A stretch of 64,000 bases of DNA from Polynucleobacter sp. MWH-UH25E (GCF_018687095.1 NZ_CP061286.1:1426001-1490000); one strand, 5' to 3'. Shown: positions 16,894-26,909, numbered from the stretch's first letter. Program-made: numbers and translations. Notes: generated from the letters alone by a model not told the origin.

Positions 16894-17922
16894 TTAGTCA
16901 ACCTTTGCGCCTGAGTCTTTAACAACCTTGGTCCATTTGGCGATTTCATTTTTGATAAAGGCTGAAAACTGGGCCGGTGTATTACCAACCGGTTGTGCAC
17001 CCATAGCAAGATACTTCTCTCTCACGGATGGGCTATTAATTGCTGCCATTAAAGTAGTGCTGTCTTTATTCAGAATATCCGATGGCATATTGGCTGGTCC
17101 AACTACCCCAAACCAAGACGTGGCCTCATAACCAGGCAGATTTGCCGCCTCAGCGATCGTTGGTAAATCTGGGAATGCGGGTGAGCGTTTTGCACTAGTG
17201 ACTGCCAAAGCCTTCAAACGACCTGCGCGAATGTAATTAATGCATGAAGGGAGATTATCGAACATGATGTCCACATTACCCGCTAACAAATCTGTTAGCG
17301 CTGGCGGGCTACCTTTATAAGGCAAGTGCACCATATAGGTTTTGGTCATTGTCTTGAATAGCTCTCCCGCCATATGGATGGAAGTGCCATTACCGCTGGA
17401 GGCCATATTGACTTTTCCGGGATTGGCTTTTGCGTAGGCAATTAAGTCATTCACAGAGTTGATATTGTTTTTGGCTGCAAATTCAGGATTTAAAACCAGA
17501 ACGTTGGGTAATTCAGCCACCAAAGAAATAGGTGTGAAATCCTTAATGGGATCAAAAGGCATCTTGCCACCGCCTTGTGTGTAGAGCGGCAAATTGATTC
17601 CATGTGTTCCAACTGAAGCCATAAGCCATGTGTAACCATCGGGTGCAGATTTAGCAACAATTTCTGCGCCGATATTACCGCCAGCACCTGGCTTGTTATC
17701 AATCACAACATTCCATTTGAAGGTATTTAGTAGTTCATTTTGTAATGGTCTTGCGATATTGTCAGTCGCGCCACCAGCAGGAAATGGCACTACATAACGA
17801 ATAGGTTTATTTGGGTAATCGGATTGCGCATTAGCGACTTGCATGCCGCCAAATAATGCCGCAAGGATTGCTAAAAAATGCATTGCGCGGATAGGGGTCT
17901 TAATTGAACCAATTTGAATCAT
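16894..17922 (-). CDS. Bug family (TctC-type) periplasmic solute-binding protein
   Basis: The 342-residue product has a signal peptide ending near NAQ, then [19 protein letters not shown], the hallmark of the Bug/TctC family of extracytoplasmic receptors for carboxylates. The family is greatly expanded in Burkholderiales. The [21 protein letters not shown] block and the late [10 protein letters not shown] segment are also typical. No TctA or TctB membrane subunits are near, so it is an orphan receptor that would use a transporter encoded elsewhere or act in sensing. The ligand cannot be deduced. Confidence 0.92.
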   Translation of the reverse strand: MIQIGSIKTPIRAMHFLAILAALFGGMQVANAQSDYPNKPIRYVVPFPAGGATDNIARPLQNELLNTFKWNVVIDNKPGAGGNIGAEIVAKSAPDGYTWLMASVGTHGINLPLYTQGGGKMPFDPIKDFTPISLVAELPNVLVLNPEFAAKNNINSVNDLIAYAKANPGKVNMASSGNGTSIHMAGELFKTMTKTYMVHLPYKGSPPALTDLLAGNVDIMFDNLPSCINYIRAGRLKALAVTSAKRSPAFPDLPTIAEAANLPGYEATSWFGVVGPANMPSDILNKDSTTLMAAINSPSVREKYLAMGAQPVGNTPAQFSAFIKNEIAKWTKVVKDSGAKVD

Positions 17923-18011
17923 TGATGCCTCCTGTTAATTCGAATCATTCTGATGATGACTTCTAGCTTGAACTTAAGCATAACAGAGCAAATTTAGGGC
18001 TCAAAATGAAA

Positions 18012-18037
18012 AAGGGCCTAGATTTCTCTAGACCCTT
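18012..18037 (-). terminator. Terminator after tRNA-Asn
   Basis: Read on the minus strand, AAGGG and TCTAG arms with one mismatch pair with their complements around GAAA and are followed by a T-rich stretch (CCCTTTTTC). It lies eight bases after the CCA end of tRNA-Asn. Confidence 0.8.
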
Positions 18038-18045
18038 CACATATT

Positions 18046-18121
18046 TGGCTCCTCGACCTGGGCTCGAACCAGGGACCTACGGATTAACAGTCCGGCGCTC
18101 TACCGACTGAGCTATCGAGGA
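18046..18121 (-). tRNA. tRNA-Asn (anticodon GTT)
   Basis: On the minus strand the 76-base gene starts TCCTCGA and ends with TCGAGGA, discriminator G and an encoded CCA. The D arm TAGCTCAGTCGG and T arm GGTTCGAGCC are canonical, and the anticodon is GTT in the loop ACTGTTAAT. A perfect -10 hexamer, TATAAT, lies at 18132-18137 on the same strand, nearly touching the thiD start codon. Confidence 0.97.
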
Positions 18122-18131
18122 ATAAGCCGAT

Positions 18132-18137
18132 ATTATA
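18132..18137 (-). promoter_or_regulatory. -10 element of tRNA-Asn
   Basis: TATAAT on the minus strand is placed so that transcription would start about five bases before the tRNA 5' end. No strong -35 is visible where expected. On the plus strand the almost symmetrical TATTAT lies seven bases before the thiD ATG. Confidence 0.55.
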
Positions 18138-18142
18138 GCAAG

Positions 18143-19027
18143 ATGGAAACACTTCTTCCCACTTCTGTGCAGATCCCTAAAGTACTGACCATTGCTGGCT
18201 CTGACAGTGGCGGAGGTGCTGGTCTACAGGCGGACCTCAAGGTAATTACTGCCTTGGGCGGCTATGGGATGTCTGTGATAACCGCTATAACAGCACAAAA
18301 TACGCTTGGTGTTACACGTATTCAGGATGTTGACTTGGATGTCGTGGAAGCCCAGATGGATGCTGTTTTCTCGGATATTGGCGTAGATATCGTCAAGATT
18401 GGAATGTTGGCTAGTCCAGAAATCGTTCAAATAGTGGCTAAAACTTTGCGTAAATACGGAATTAAGAAAGTAGTTTTAGATCCTGTTTTGCGAGCTACCT
18501 CTGGGGCTAGTTTGGGCGGTGATGACACTGCGCAAGCCATCATTAAAGAATTATTTCCATTGGCTTTATTGGTCACACCAAATATGGATGAGGTATCTTT
18601 ATTGTTGGGTAGGGATATCGCTGGCCCGGATGAATTCAAATTAGCTGCACAAGAGTTATCAGAAATGGGACCACAAGCTGTGCTCATTAAAGGCGGGCAT
18701 CTTGATAGTACTCATACGCAAATTACTGATTACTTAATGTGGCGCACCATCGAAGATAACCTTGAGGTTGTTCTGTCTAAAGAATTTAAGCACTATCGAG
18801 TAAAAACTGCCAACACTCATGGAACAGGTTGCTCACTTGCATCAGCGGTTGCCACTTATCTTGCAGCAGGACATGATTTGTCGCATGCCGTGGCTAAAGC
18901 GATTGCCTATGTTGAGGCTGGTTTAGAGGCAGGGCGCTTTCTCAGTATTGGAGAGGGGCCGGGACCCTTGTGGCATATGCACGACTTCTACCCAACTGCC
19001 TTGGTGGATGAGAAAGAAAAAAGATAA
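18143..19027 (+). CDS. thiD: Hydroxymethylpyrimidine/phosphomethylpyrimidine kinase
   Basis: ThiD phosphorylates HMP and HMP-phosphate to HMP diphosphate, the pyrimidine half of thiamine. The N-terminal AGSDSGGGAGLQADLK, the middle DPVLRATSGA segment and the catalytic NTHGTGCSLASA motif are all present in 294 residues. No ribosome-binding site is visible before the ATG, and the space to the divergent tRNA-Asn is only 21 bases, so the message may be leaderless. It converges on thiE, whose stop is 36 bases beyond, placing it next to the thi operon but on the other strand and outside the riboswitch transcript. Confidence 0.95.
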   Translation: METLLPTSVQIPKVLTIAGSDSGGGAGLQADLKVITALGGYGMSVITAITAQNTLGVTRIQDVDLDVVEAQMDAVFSDIGVDIVKIGMLASPEIVQIVAKTLRKYGIKKVVLDPVLRATSGASLGGDDTAQAIIKELFPLALLVTPNMDEVSLLLGRDIAGPDEFKLAAQELSEMGPQAVLIKGGHLDSTHTQITDYLMWRTIEDNLEVVLSKEFKHYRVKTANTHGTGCSLASAVATYLAAGHDLSHAVAKAIAYVEAGLEAGRFLSIGEGPGPLWHMHDFYPTALVDEKEKR

Positions 19028-19062
19028 TCTATAAGAGATGTTATTGCTTATAGTGCAGCAGA

Positions 19063-19989
19063 TTAAGCGCGCATCAAATCCTGCAAATGCTTTACTGCTG
19101 CCTTGGGATCTTTTGCTTGTGTAATAGCGCGCACCACTGCAATAGATCCCACGCCACTCTTAGCAACTGCATGAATGCTATCTTGATCGATACCGCCAAT
19201 CGCTACTAAAGGGTAATGGCTCATCAGTTTTGCGTATTGATATAGTCTGCCTAAACCTTGGGGTGCAGTAGGCATTTTCTTGAGATTCGTTGGAAAGACT
19301 GCACCCATCGCAATATAGCTTGGACAAAAGCGATCCGCATGTACCATTTCAGCATAGCCGTGAGTACTTAGGCCCAATCTCAGTCCGGCAGCTCTGATTT
19401 GCTCAAGATCAGCATCTTCTAGATCTTCTTGCCCGAGATGTACGCCATAAGCTTCTGCATCAATGGCTTCTTCCCAATAGTCATTGATAAATAGCAAGGT
19501 TTTGCTACCCTCGGTAGCTTTAACCGCTTCCTTAATTTGTTTTCTGATTTTGAACCGGTCTTCGGATTTAAAGCGCAATTGAACGGTAGGTATTTCTGCT
19601 TCCACCATGCGCTTTACCCAATCAGCATCAGGCATTACGCCATAGAGACCCAAACGTTTAGGGCATTCTTTAAATGCCTTGGGATTCATGTTACGTGTCC
19701 ATGGCAGTAGGTCAAAGTGTTCTGGCCTACTAGGCCATTTAAATGGGTTAAATCCTCCATCTTGAATCGTCATACGTGACCAAGCTTTGCCTAGGGTTCT
19801 TGCATCGGATTCAATAAAACCCATCTCAATCGCTGCAAGCGCTCCAGCTAGCTCGTAATGGTCAGTAGCAAGCTCGTTATCAATCCTAGGGGGTGGTGAG
19901 CTGATCGAATATTGTGGAATCGGCAGACATAAATCATCGTTGCGATGGGCTGAAATGATTTGATCGGCGAGATCTCTTACTAAGCTCAT
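19063..19989 (-). CDS. thiE: Thiamine-phosphate synthase with N-terminal extension
   Basis: ThiE joins HMP-diphosphate and thiazole phosphate to thiamine phosphate. The catalytic TIM-barrel occupies about residues 110-308, with VQLRFKS, INDYWEEAI, YGVHLGQEDL and the GLSTHGYAEM, IAMGAVFPT and AIGGID motifs. The first ~110 residues form an extra region with no catalytic motif, a feature I recall from other betaproteobacterial ThiE. An earlier start at 20037 would overlap thiG by 29 bases; the ATG at 19989 has GGGGG six bases upstream and no overlap, so I take it. It is the last gene of the thi operon. Confidence 0.92.
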   Translation of the reverse strand: MSLVRDLADQIISAHRNDDLCLPIPQYSISSPPPRIDNELATDHYELAGALAAIEMGFIESDARTLGKAWSRMTIQDGGFNPFKWPSRPEHFDLLPWTRNMNPKAFKECPKRLGLYGVMPDADWVKRMVEAEIPTVQLRFKSEDRFKIRKQIKEAVKATEGSKTLLFINDYWEEAIDAEAYGVHLGQEDLEDADLEQIRAAGLRLGLSTHGYAEMVHADRFCPSYIAMGAVFPTNLKKMPTAPQGLGRLYQYAKLMSHYPLVAIGGIDQDSIHAVAKSGVGSIAVVRAITQAKDPKAAVKHLQDLMRA

Positions 19990-20008
19990 ATCAATCCCCC
20001 TTAATCTC

Positions 20009-20827
20009 TTAGGCTTGATGCCAAAAGGGTGTGCCAACCAAAGGGGTGCTGGCTTGTGCAGATGTCTGTGGTTTCATGGCGCCAGATAGGTAGGCACTGC
20101 GTCCAGCATCCGTGGCCATAGCAAAGGCTTTTGCCATCACTACCGGTTCTTCAGAAAGTGCTACTGCAGTATTCAGTAAAACAGCATCAAATCCCCACTC
20201 CATCACTGTGCATGCGTGCGATGGCAAACCAAGACCTGCATCAACAATGAGGGGAACTTTGATTCGATCGCGCAATAACTTCATTGCATAGGGATTTAGA
20301 GGTCCCTGACCAGTACCGATTGGAGCAGCCCAAGGCATGATTGCTTGGCAACCAGCATCTACTAGACGTTGGCACAGAATTAAATCTTCAGTGCAGTAAG
20401 GCAAAACCTTGAAGCCATCCTTGATTAGAGTTTCCGCAGTTTGTACTAAACGCAAAGTATCAGGTTGCAAAGTGTAGTCATCACCAATGAGCTCCAACTT
20501 AATCCAATTAGTCTCAAAGACTTCTCGTGCCATCTGGGCAGTTGTGATGACTTCTTGAGGGCTATGGCAACCAGCAGTATTTGGCAATACTGGAACCGCC
20601 ATCTTCTTAAGCAATTCCCAAAACCCACAATGCGCTTCTGTAGTACTAGTGCCTTGGCGGCGTAGGCTAACTGTAATCATTGCGGGATTAGCAGCATGTA
20701 CTGCATTTTCCAATACAAGAGGCGATGGATAGCGTGAAGTGCCCAATAGCAAGCGACTAGCAAAGCTCTCGCCGTATAAGACTAGTGCATCTGCATTATT
20801 AAGTTGATTAGGCAATGGTGCTGTCAT
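20009..20827 (-). CDS. thiG: Thiazole synthase
   Basis: ThiG forms the thiazole ring from deoxyxylulose 5-phosphate, dehydroglycine and ThiS thiocarboxylate. The start [20 protein letters not shown], the Schiff-base lysine in [10 protein letters not shown], the phosphate-binding GQGPLNPY and the [11 protein letters not shown] motif identify it. The 272 residues are normal. It begins six bases after thiS, and the operon order O-S-G-E with ThiO indicates the glycine-oxidase route to dehydroglycine used by aerobes. Confidence 0.96.
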   Translation of the reverse strand: MTAPLPNQLNNADALVLYGESFASRLLLGTSRYPSPLVLENAVHAANPAMITVSLRRQGTSTTEAHCGFWELLKKMAVPVLPNTAGCHSPQEVITTAQMAREVFETNWIKLELIGDDYTLQPDTLRLVQTAETLIKDGFKVLPYCTEDLILCQRLVDAGCQAIMPWAAPIGTGQGPLNPYAMKLLRDRIKVPLIVDAGLGLPSHACTVMEWGFDAVLLNTAVALSEEPVVMAKAFAMATDAGRSAYLSGAMKPQTSAQASTPLVGTPFWHQA

Positions 20828-20833
20828 AGATAT

Positions 20834-21031
20834 TTAGCCTCCAGTAACTGGGGCGATCACTTCAATTTGATCGTTTTCATTCAATGCATGCACTGAATAT
20901 TGTGATTTAGGAACAAAGTTCAAGTTCACTGCGACTGCAAAAGGAGGCTTTGCATTAATAATCTTAAGAGCATCCGCAATCATGCTCTGTGAAGGAAGAT
21001 CGTATTCCACTTGATTGACGGTTATGCGCAT
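20834..21031 (-). CDS. thiS: Sulfur carrier protein ThiS
   Basis: This 65-residue ubiquitin-like protein ends in the required Gly-Gly (APVTGG), the site of adenylation and thiocarboxylate formation that gives sulfur to the thiazole. It overlaps the end of thiO by ten bases and is six bases before thiG. ThiF, which activates it, is not in the window. Confidence 0.95.
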   Translation of the reverse strand: MRITVNQVEYDLPSQSMIADALKIINAKPPFAVAVNLNFVPKSQYSVHALNENDQIEVIAPVTGG

Positions 21032-22161
21032 ATGCTTGCCTCATAACTGATGTTGCTGATGTTTAAACCTAGTTCCAGTGCGGTATTACTTTGACCGCGC
21101 TCCAGTAATTCCATCGTCGCATCTAGCACCGCAGGAGAAATCATGAAGCCGTGACGATAGAGTCCATTGACCATAATCAAATCAGATAAACCCATTTCTT
21201 TATTGACCATTATTTCAGGTAGATTGTTCTTTAAGGTTGGGCGACATTGCGTTGCCATCTCTAGGATGCGGGCTTCAGCAAATCCACTGTGTACTGTATA
21301 CACCGCGCTAAGTAATTCCATTGCGGAACGAACGCTCATCGGCGTTAAATCTTCGGATTCAATTTCGGTAGCGCCAACTACATAAACATCATTCTCTTTC
21401 GGAGCAATGTAGATGGGGTAGCGAGGATGTATTAAACGAGTAGGTCTGCGTAACTTCACCTCTGGGGCATGCAAGCGGATAACCTCGCCACGCACTCCGC
21501 GCAAAGTATTTACATTAGAAGGCCAGGTATCTTTTGCTCCGTTACCGCGACAATCAATCACACATTGATATGTAGCGTCATTTCTCAAGGGATCTGGGTT
21601 GACTTCGGTGTTCCAATGGCATTGCACGCCAAATGTATTTAGTTCAACCAGTAAGGCATCTAGAAGCTGGCGATTATCCAATTGACCTTCATTGGGAAGG
21701 TATAGGCCTTGAGTAAATCGATCGGTAACACTAGGTTCAAGGTCGCGTAATTGCAGTTCATTAAGTCTCTTAGGCGGATTGAGATGACTGTTGTGTAGAC
21801 AATTTCTATCCAGATGATTGGTAAAGCGTTCTGCTTCAGCGGCATCTTGCCGATGCCATAGGATCAATGTGCCATCTTGTTGGAAAAATACAGGCGAAGA
21901 GAGTTCTTCGATGAATGTCTTCCAACGGGGTAGGCTATATAGTCCCATCCGCACCACAGAATCTTCTGTAATCGCTGATTCTGCAAGTGGAGCTAGCATC
22001 GCTGCTGCAACTCTCGCCGCAGATTCACTCGCACTTGCATCGCCGCGATCATAAAGGTCAACCTTTGCGCCACGTTTTGCCAATGTAAGCGCTAGCAGCC
22101 GGCCTATTAGGCCAGCGCCAACAATAGCAAAGCGTTTGTGTGCGAAGGAGGTGCCGCTCAT
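21022..22161 (-). CDS. thiO: FAD-dependent glycine oxidase
   Basis: ThiO oxidises glycine to the imine needed by ThiG. The N-terminal dinucleotide-binding motif IVGAGLIGRLLALTLAKRG binds FAD, and the C-terminal MVNGLYRHGFMISPAV segment is typical of D-amino-acid/glycine oxidases of this pathway. A start at 22272 would overlap thiC by 101 bases and put 37 alien residues before the FAD motif. The ATG at 22161, ten bases after the thiC stop, is preferred (379 residues). Confidence 0.93.
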   Translation of the reverse strand: MSGTSFAHKRFAIVGAGLIGRLLALTLAKRGAKVDLYDRGDASASESAARVAAAMLAPLAESAITEDSVVRMGLYSLPRWKTFIEELSSPVFFQQDGTLILWHRQDAAEAERFTNHLDRNCLHNSHLNPPKRLNELQLRDLEPSVTDRFTQGLYLPNEGQLDNRQLLDALLVELNTFGVQCHWNTEVNPDPLRNDATYQCVIDCRGNGAKDTWPSNVNTLRGVRGEVIRLHAPEVKLRRPTRLIHPRYPIYIAPKENDVYVVGATEIESEDLTPMSVRSAMELLSAVYTVHSGFAEARILEMATQCRPTLKNNLPEIMVNKEMGLSDLIMVNGLYRHGFMISPAVLDATMELLERGQSNTALELGLNISNISYEASICA

Positions 22162-22171
22162 TTGCAGATGC

Positions 22172-24122
<1,951 letters not shown>

Positions 24123-24142
24123 GAAACCGGGTGTGTCGGTCT

Positions 24143-24240
24143 GATGTAACTCCCCACGCCAGCATTATCTGGATCGGGTTCTAGGGTCTTTCTCAGCGCC
24201 TCAGAGCAAAATCTGCATATAAGGGCACCCCTGTTTCATC
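24143..24240 (-). promoter_or_regulatory. TPP riboswitch (THI element)
   Basis: In the RNA sense the element starts with P1 arm GATGAAAC, followed by GGGGTGCCC, CGCTGAGA and GACCCT. Then come GAACCCGATCCAG, ATAATGCTGGCG and GGGGA, and it closes with GTTACATC, which pairs with the first arm apart from one A-A mismatch. The CTGAGA and GAT..GATAATGC-type blocks are the conserved TPP-binding cores. It lies 49 bases before the chosen thiC start and should repress the whole thiC-thiE operon when thiamine diphosphate is plentiful. Confidence 0.95.
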
Positions 24241-24316
24241 CTTAACTAGATTTAACCACGAAAATAGAGGTTGGACTCATGACGCGGGTCAATTGCCTAT
24301 CCGGCAGCCGCTAGGC

Positions 24317-25150
24317 TTACTTATTGCGTCGCAAAATGAAGTCTGCTGTGACAAAGGCGGCGTCGCTGGTGAATTCATCGGCCAAGATGCGGGCAGCAGC
24401 CTCAGCGTAAGAAACCTCAATAAAACCACTAACTTCACCATCGTGGTTGGTTGGAATGAATTGCTTGGGAAGCTCTAAATCGTAAATAAACAGTTGCTCA
24501 TCATGAAAACCTCGATCATTTGCTATGCGACGCATATGAATTCGGCCAATGGGCTCTATTTCATCGGAAATTTGCTCGGGGACACCAGCTTCTTCCCATA
24601 ATTCGCGACGTGCACCGACCCATGGAGTTTCATCGGCGCTAATTCCGCCAGCAGCAAGGTTATCTAATTTACCCGGATCTGTTGGCTTATTTTCACTTCT
24701 GCGCCCCAACCAAATGGTGTCAGCTTTTGTATGGCCGTTGATGTGCGTCGCCATGCTACGAAAACCAAACGTCCTGAAGGCTGATCGTTCTAAGCGAAAG
24801 TATTTATGACCATTCTGATCAACCCATGCAAATTCTTCATTACGCCACCCGGGAATAAAACCACCTTGGCGCATGTGGTTCGCTAAGAGGCTTAGCGTTG
24901 CTGATAATTCTTTTGGTCGCCCCAATTGAATGGATAAGCGATCATGTGACATTCTGGCTAAAGGTATGGATTCCTTTTTGAATAATTGCTGCAGGTGCGG
25001 AATGAAATCAGGGTTGAGATGTCCAATCACCAGGTCTTCGTGATTTCCTCGGGAAAAATAAATGGGCAAGAAATCCGCAGGAGCAGGTCTTGCGGTATTT
25101 TGAAGCATCTCTTCAAGAGCTGCGATGGTGCTGGTGGACAGAGCTGACAT
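24317..25150 (-). CDS. NUDIX hydrolase with DUF4743-type N-terminal domain
   Basis: A complete Nudix box (G-x5-E-x7-REUxEExGU) spans residues 168-190, with REL-WEEAGV at its end, so pyrophosphohydrolase chemistry on a nucleoside diphosphate derivative is expected. The first ~130 residues match the DUF4743 domain seen in plant and fungal thiamine-diphosphate-related Nudix proteins. Its place directly upstream of the thi operon on the same strand supports a role in removing damaged thiamine diphosphates. That role is an inference by family and position. The gene has 277 residues and its own start; the riboswitch leader begins 77 bases after its stop. Confidence 0.88.
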   Translation of the reverse strand: MSALSTSTIAALEEMLQNTARPAPADFLPIYFSRGNHEDLVIGHLNPDFIPHLQQLFKKESIPLARMSHDRLSIQLGRPKELSATLSLLANHMRQGGFIPGWRNEEFAWVDQNGHKYFRLERSAFRTFGFRSMATHINGHTKADTIWLGRRSENKPTDPGKLDNLAAGGISADETPWVGARRELWEEAGVPEQISDEIEPIGRIHMRRIANDRGFHDEQLFIYDLELPKQFIPTNHDGEVSGFIEVSYAEAAARILADEFTSDAAFVTADFILRRNK

Positions 25151-25228
25151 GCGGCTTAGTGTAAGGGAACTTCACAAAATAAAGTCGTTTTTAAGGCCTT
25201 CTTACCACAAATAATATTAAAAGTTATC

Positions 25229-25261
25229 AATATCCTTTCTAGTATCTTTTATAAGGATATT
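25229..25261. repeat. 9-bp inverted repeat in the AT-rich spacer
   Basis: AATATCCTT (25229-25237) and AAGGATATT (25253-25261) are perfect inverted repeats with a 15-base AT-rich loop. They sit in an unusually AT-rich part of the spacer between the NUDIX gene and tRNA-Arg. I can assign no function; a NUDIX promoter operator or a weak terminator is possible. Confidence 0.4.
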
Positions 25262-25347
25262 AAATTTTGAACAGAATCTTCTGCACACAAATTAAGCAAG
25301 TCAGGTCACTCTATACAAATCCTCGACTTACGAAAACTTTTATGGAT

Positions 25348-25370
25348 TTATCCACATAGCCTGTGGATAA
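25348..25370. repeat. Inverted pair of perfect DnaA-box sequences
   Basis: TTATCCACA (25348-25356) and TGTGGATAA (25362-25370) are mirror copies of the strong DnaA-box consensus, separated by TAGCC. They lie 15 bases beyond the end of tRNA-Arg and about 80 bases from an AT-rich block. The same sequence can fold as a nine-base-pair hairpin in the tRNA transcript, so a role in RNA 3'-end formation is equally possible. No dnaA, dnaN, or further boxes are close, so I do not call an origin. Confidence 0.5.
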
Positions 25371-25385
25371 GTTCTGACAATTTTG

Positions 25386-25460
25386 TGGTCCCGCCGACAG
25401 GAATCGAACCTGTATCCCACGCTTAGGAGGCATGTGCACTATCCATTGTGCTACGGCGAG
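25386..25460 (-). tRNA. tRNA-Arg (anticodon CCT)
   Basis: On the minus strand the 75-base gene starts CTCGCCG and ends CGGCGGG, discriminator A and an encoded CCA; the second acceptor pair is a T-G wobble. The D arm reads GCACAATGGATAGTGC, the T arm AGGTTCGATTCCT, and the anticodon loop CTCCTAA gives CCT for arginine AGG codons. Confidence 0.95.
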
Positions 25461-25534
25461 GCGCATATATTTGAGAAAGTATGCTAGGGAATGAAGTTGA
25501 AATGCTAACCGATAAAAGCGATCTTTATTGGCCA

Positions 25535-25687
25535 TTACCAGCCACAAAGTGCCCAAACTTGATTGGTAATCGACATCATCATTTCGGGAGCATAGTATGC
25601 AGAAAATATCATCAGCAATATAAATATTGCAAAACCATAAACAATGATTTTCCAGGAAGAGGCGTTACGATTTCGCACCTTATGCAT
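25535..25687 (-). CDS. Small single-pass membrane protein coupled to the MFS gene
   Basis: This 50-residue frame begins MHKVRNRNASSW and has one strong hydrophobic helix (about residues 13-32, IIVYGFAIFILLMIFSAYYA) with a positively charged N-terminus, so it should lie with N in. Its ATG sits inside the end of the MFS gene, with ATG and stop interlocked in ATGCATAA, the usual signature of translational coupling. A longer frame starts at 25798 inside the MFS gene but is only an out-of-frame extension. It ends 75 bases before tRNA-Arg. The function is unknown; a partner of the transporter is a guess from coupling. Confidence 0.65.
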   Translation of the reverse strand: MHKVRNRNASSWKIIVYGFAIFILLMIFSAYYAPEMMMSITNQVWALCGW

Positions 25688-26909
25688 TTGCAACTCGATG
25701 AATAGCGCGTTCTTTAACGGGAAGGTTGACCAAGAATGCAAACACTCCCAATCCAATGGCGAGTTGCCAAACGATGACATAAGAGCCGGTGTGATCAAAT
25801 AAATAACCGCCTAAAAATGCTCCGCAGAAGCTGCCAAGTTGATGCGAGAAAAATACCAAACCAGAAAGCATGGTGAGGTACTTCACCCCGAAGATTTGCG
25901 CCACGATGCCATTGGTTAGGGGGATAGTAGATAGCCACAAAAATCCCATGATGGCGGCAAAAACATATGTGGTGGCAGGGCTCAGCGGTAGTAGCAAGAA
26001 ACCTGCAATAGCAATCGAGCGACCCAAATAAATGCCTGATAGTAAATAACGCTTAGGGAGCCGTTGGCCTAAGATGCCAGCACTGTAGGTGCCAAAGATA
26101 TTAAATAGACCAATCAGGGCGAGGGCAGTAGTTGCTACCGCAGGGGCGCCAACTGCTGGATAAATGGATGAGAGATCTTTAAGGTAGGGGGCAAGGTGAA
26201 CAGCAATAAATACCACCTGAAAGCCGCAAACAAAATACCCTAGGGTTAGTAAACGAAAGCTCGGATTACCGATTGCCTCTTTAAGTGCCTCTTTGATGGT
26301 TTGGTCATCACGATTATGTTGATGCGCAAAATTTTTCTCACGCAATAAAAAAGCGGTTGGAATCATTAAGCTAGCCATCAATGCCAGTATCACTAGGGCG
26401 TCTTGCGCACCAAATGCGCTTAATAAGCCTTGCTCAGCAGGAATCATTAAGAATTGCCCAAACGACCCGGCTGCTGCTGCAATGCCCATCGCCCAAACGC
26501 GTTTATCCGCTGGAACATTGCGACCTAAGATGCCATAGATAACGCTATAGGTGGTAGCTGTTTGTGCAAGGCCAATTAACAATCCGCCTGCAATAGTGAA
26601 ATTAAGCGCATCTGTCGAAATTGCCATGCCAACTAAGCCCAAGGCGTAAAGTGCTCCACCGATAACCATGATCTTGAATGCGCCAAATCGATCAGCTAGT
26701 GCGCCGGTAATCGGTTGAACTGCGCCCCAGATCAGATTTTGAAGGGCGATTGTCAATGCAAAGGTTTCGCGTCCCCAGCCATTAGCCATGGTGATAGGCA
26801 AGTTAAACAAGCCAAATCCATGACGTATACCCATAGACATCGTCACCATAAATCCCCCGAAGATGAGGACTTGAGTCATGGTCAAGGAAGTTTTGGGGCT
26901 TGCGCTCAT
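25680..26909 (-). CDS. Major facilitator superfamily transporter
   Basis: The 409-residue product has twelve predicted membrane helices and the loop 2-3 motif GALADRFGAFKIMVIGG. It resembles the oxalate/formate antiporter and monocarboxylate branch of the MFS. The start overlaps the stop of the CoA-transferase gene by one base (TAATG), and its own end overlaps the 50-residue membrane protein. The pairing with a class III CoA-transferase suggests uptake of an organic acid that is then activated as a CoA ester. The substrate is not evident. Confidence 0.88.
   Translation of the reverse strand: MSASPKTSLTMTQVLIFGGFMVTMSMGIRHGFGLFNLPITMANGWGRETFALTIALQNLIWGAVQPITGALADRFGAFKIMVIGGALYALGLVGMAISTDALNFTIAGGLLIGLAQTATTYSVIYGILGRNVPADKRVWAMGIAAAAGSFGQFLMIPAEQGLLSAFGAQDALVILALMASLMIPTAFLLREKNFAHQHNRDDQTIKEALKEAIGNPSFRLLTLGYFVCGFQVVFIAVHLAPYLKDLSSIYPAVGAPAVATTALALIGLFNIFGTYSAGILGQRLPKRYLLSGIYLGRSIAIAGFLLLPLSPATTYVFAAIMGFLWLSTIPLTNGIVAQIFGVKYLTMLSGLVFFSHQLGSFCGAFLGGYLFDHTGSYVIVWQLAIGLGVFAFLVNLPVKERAIHRVANA

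Larger units (their letters stand above)
25151..25385. other. Non-coding spacer between NUDIX gene and tRNA-Arg
   Basis: This 235-base stretch holds no credible gene. It contains the two inverted repeats listed separately (25229-25261 and 25348-25370) and a very AT-rich block at about 25201-25270. It should carry the NUDIX promoter and any end signal for tRNA-Arg, both read on the minus strand. No clear T-tailed terminator is visible. Confidence 0.5.

Noticed and set aside
24260..24300. A TTGACC -35 element for the thiC operon on the minus strand
   Set aside because: The only AT-rich hexamer downstream (TATTTT) is 20 bases away, too far for a normal promoter.
25201..25370. A replication origin
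   Set aside because: Only two DnaA boxes are present, no dnaA/dnaN neighbourhood is seen and the flanking genes are ordinary; recorded as a finding only.
25311..25556. An 81-codon open frame across tRNA-Arg
   Set aside because: It reads through the tRNA gene and the inverted repeat and has no recognisable protein features.
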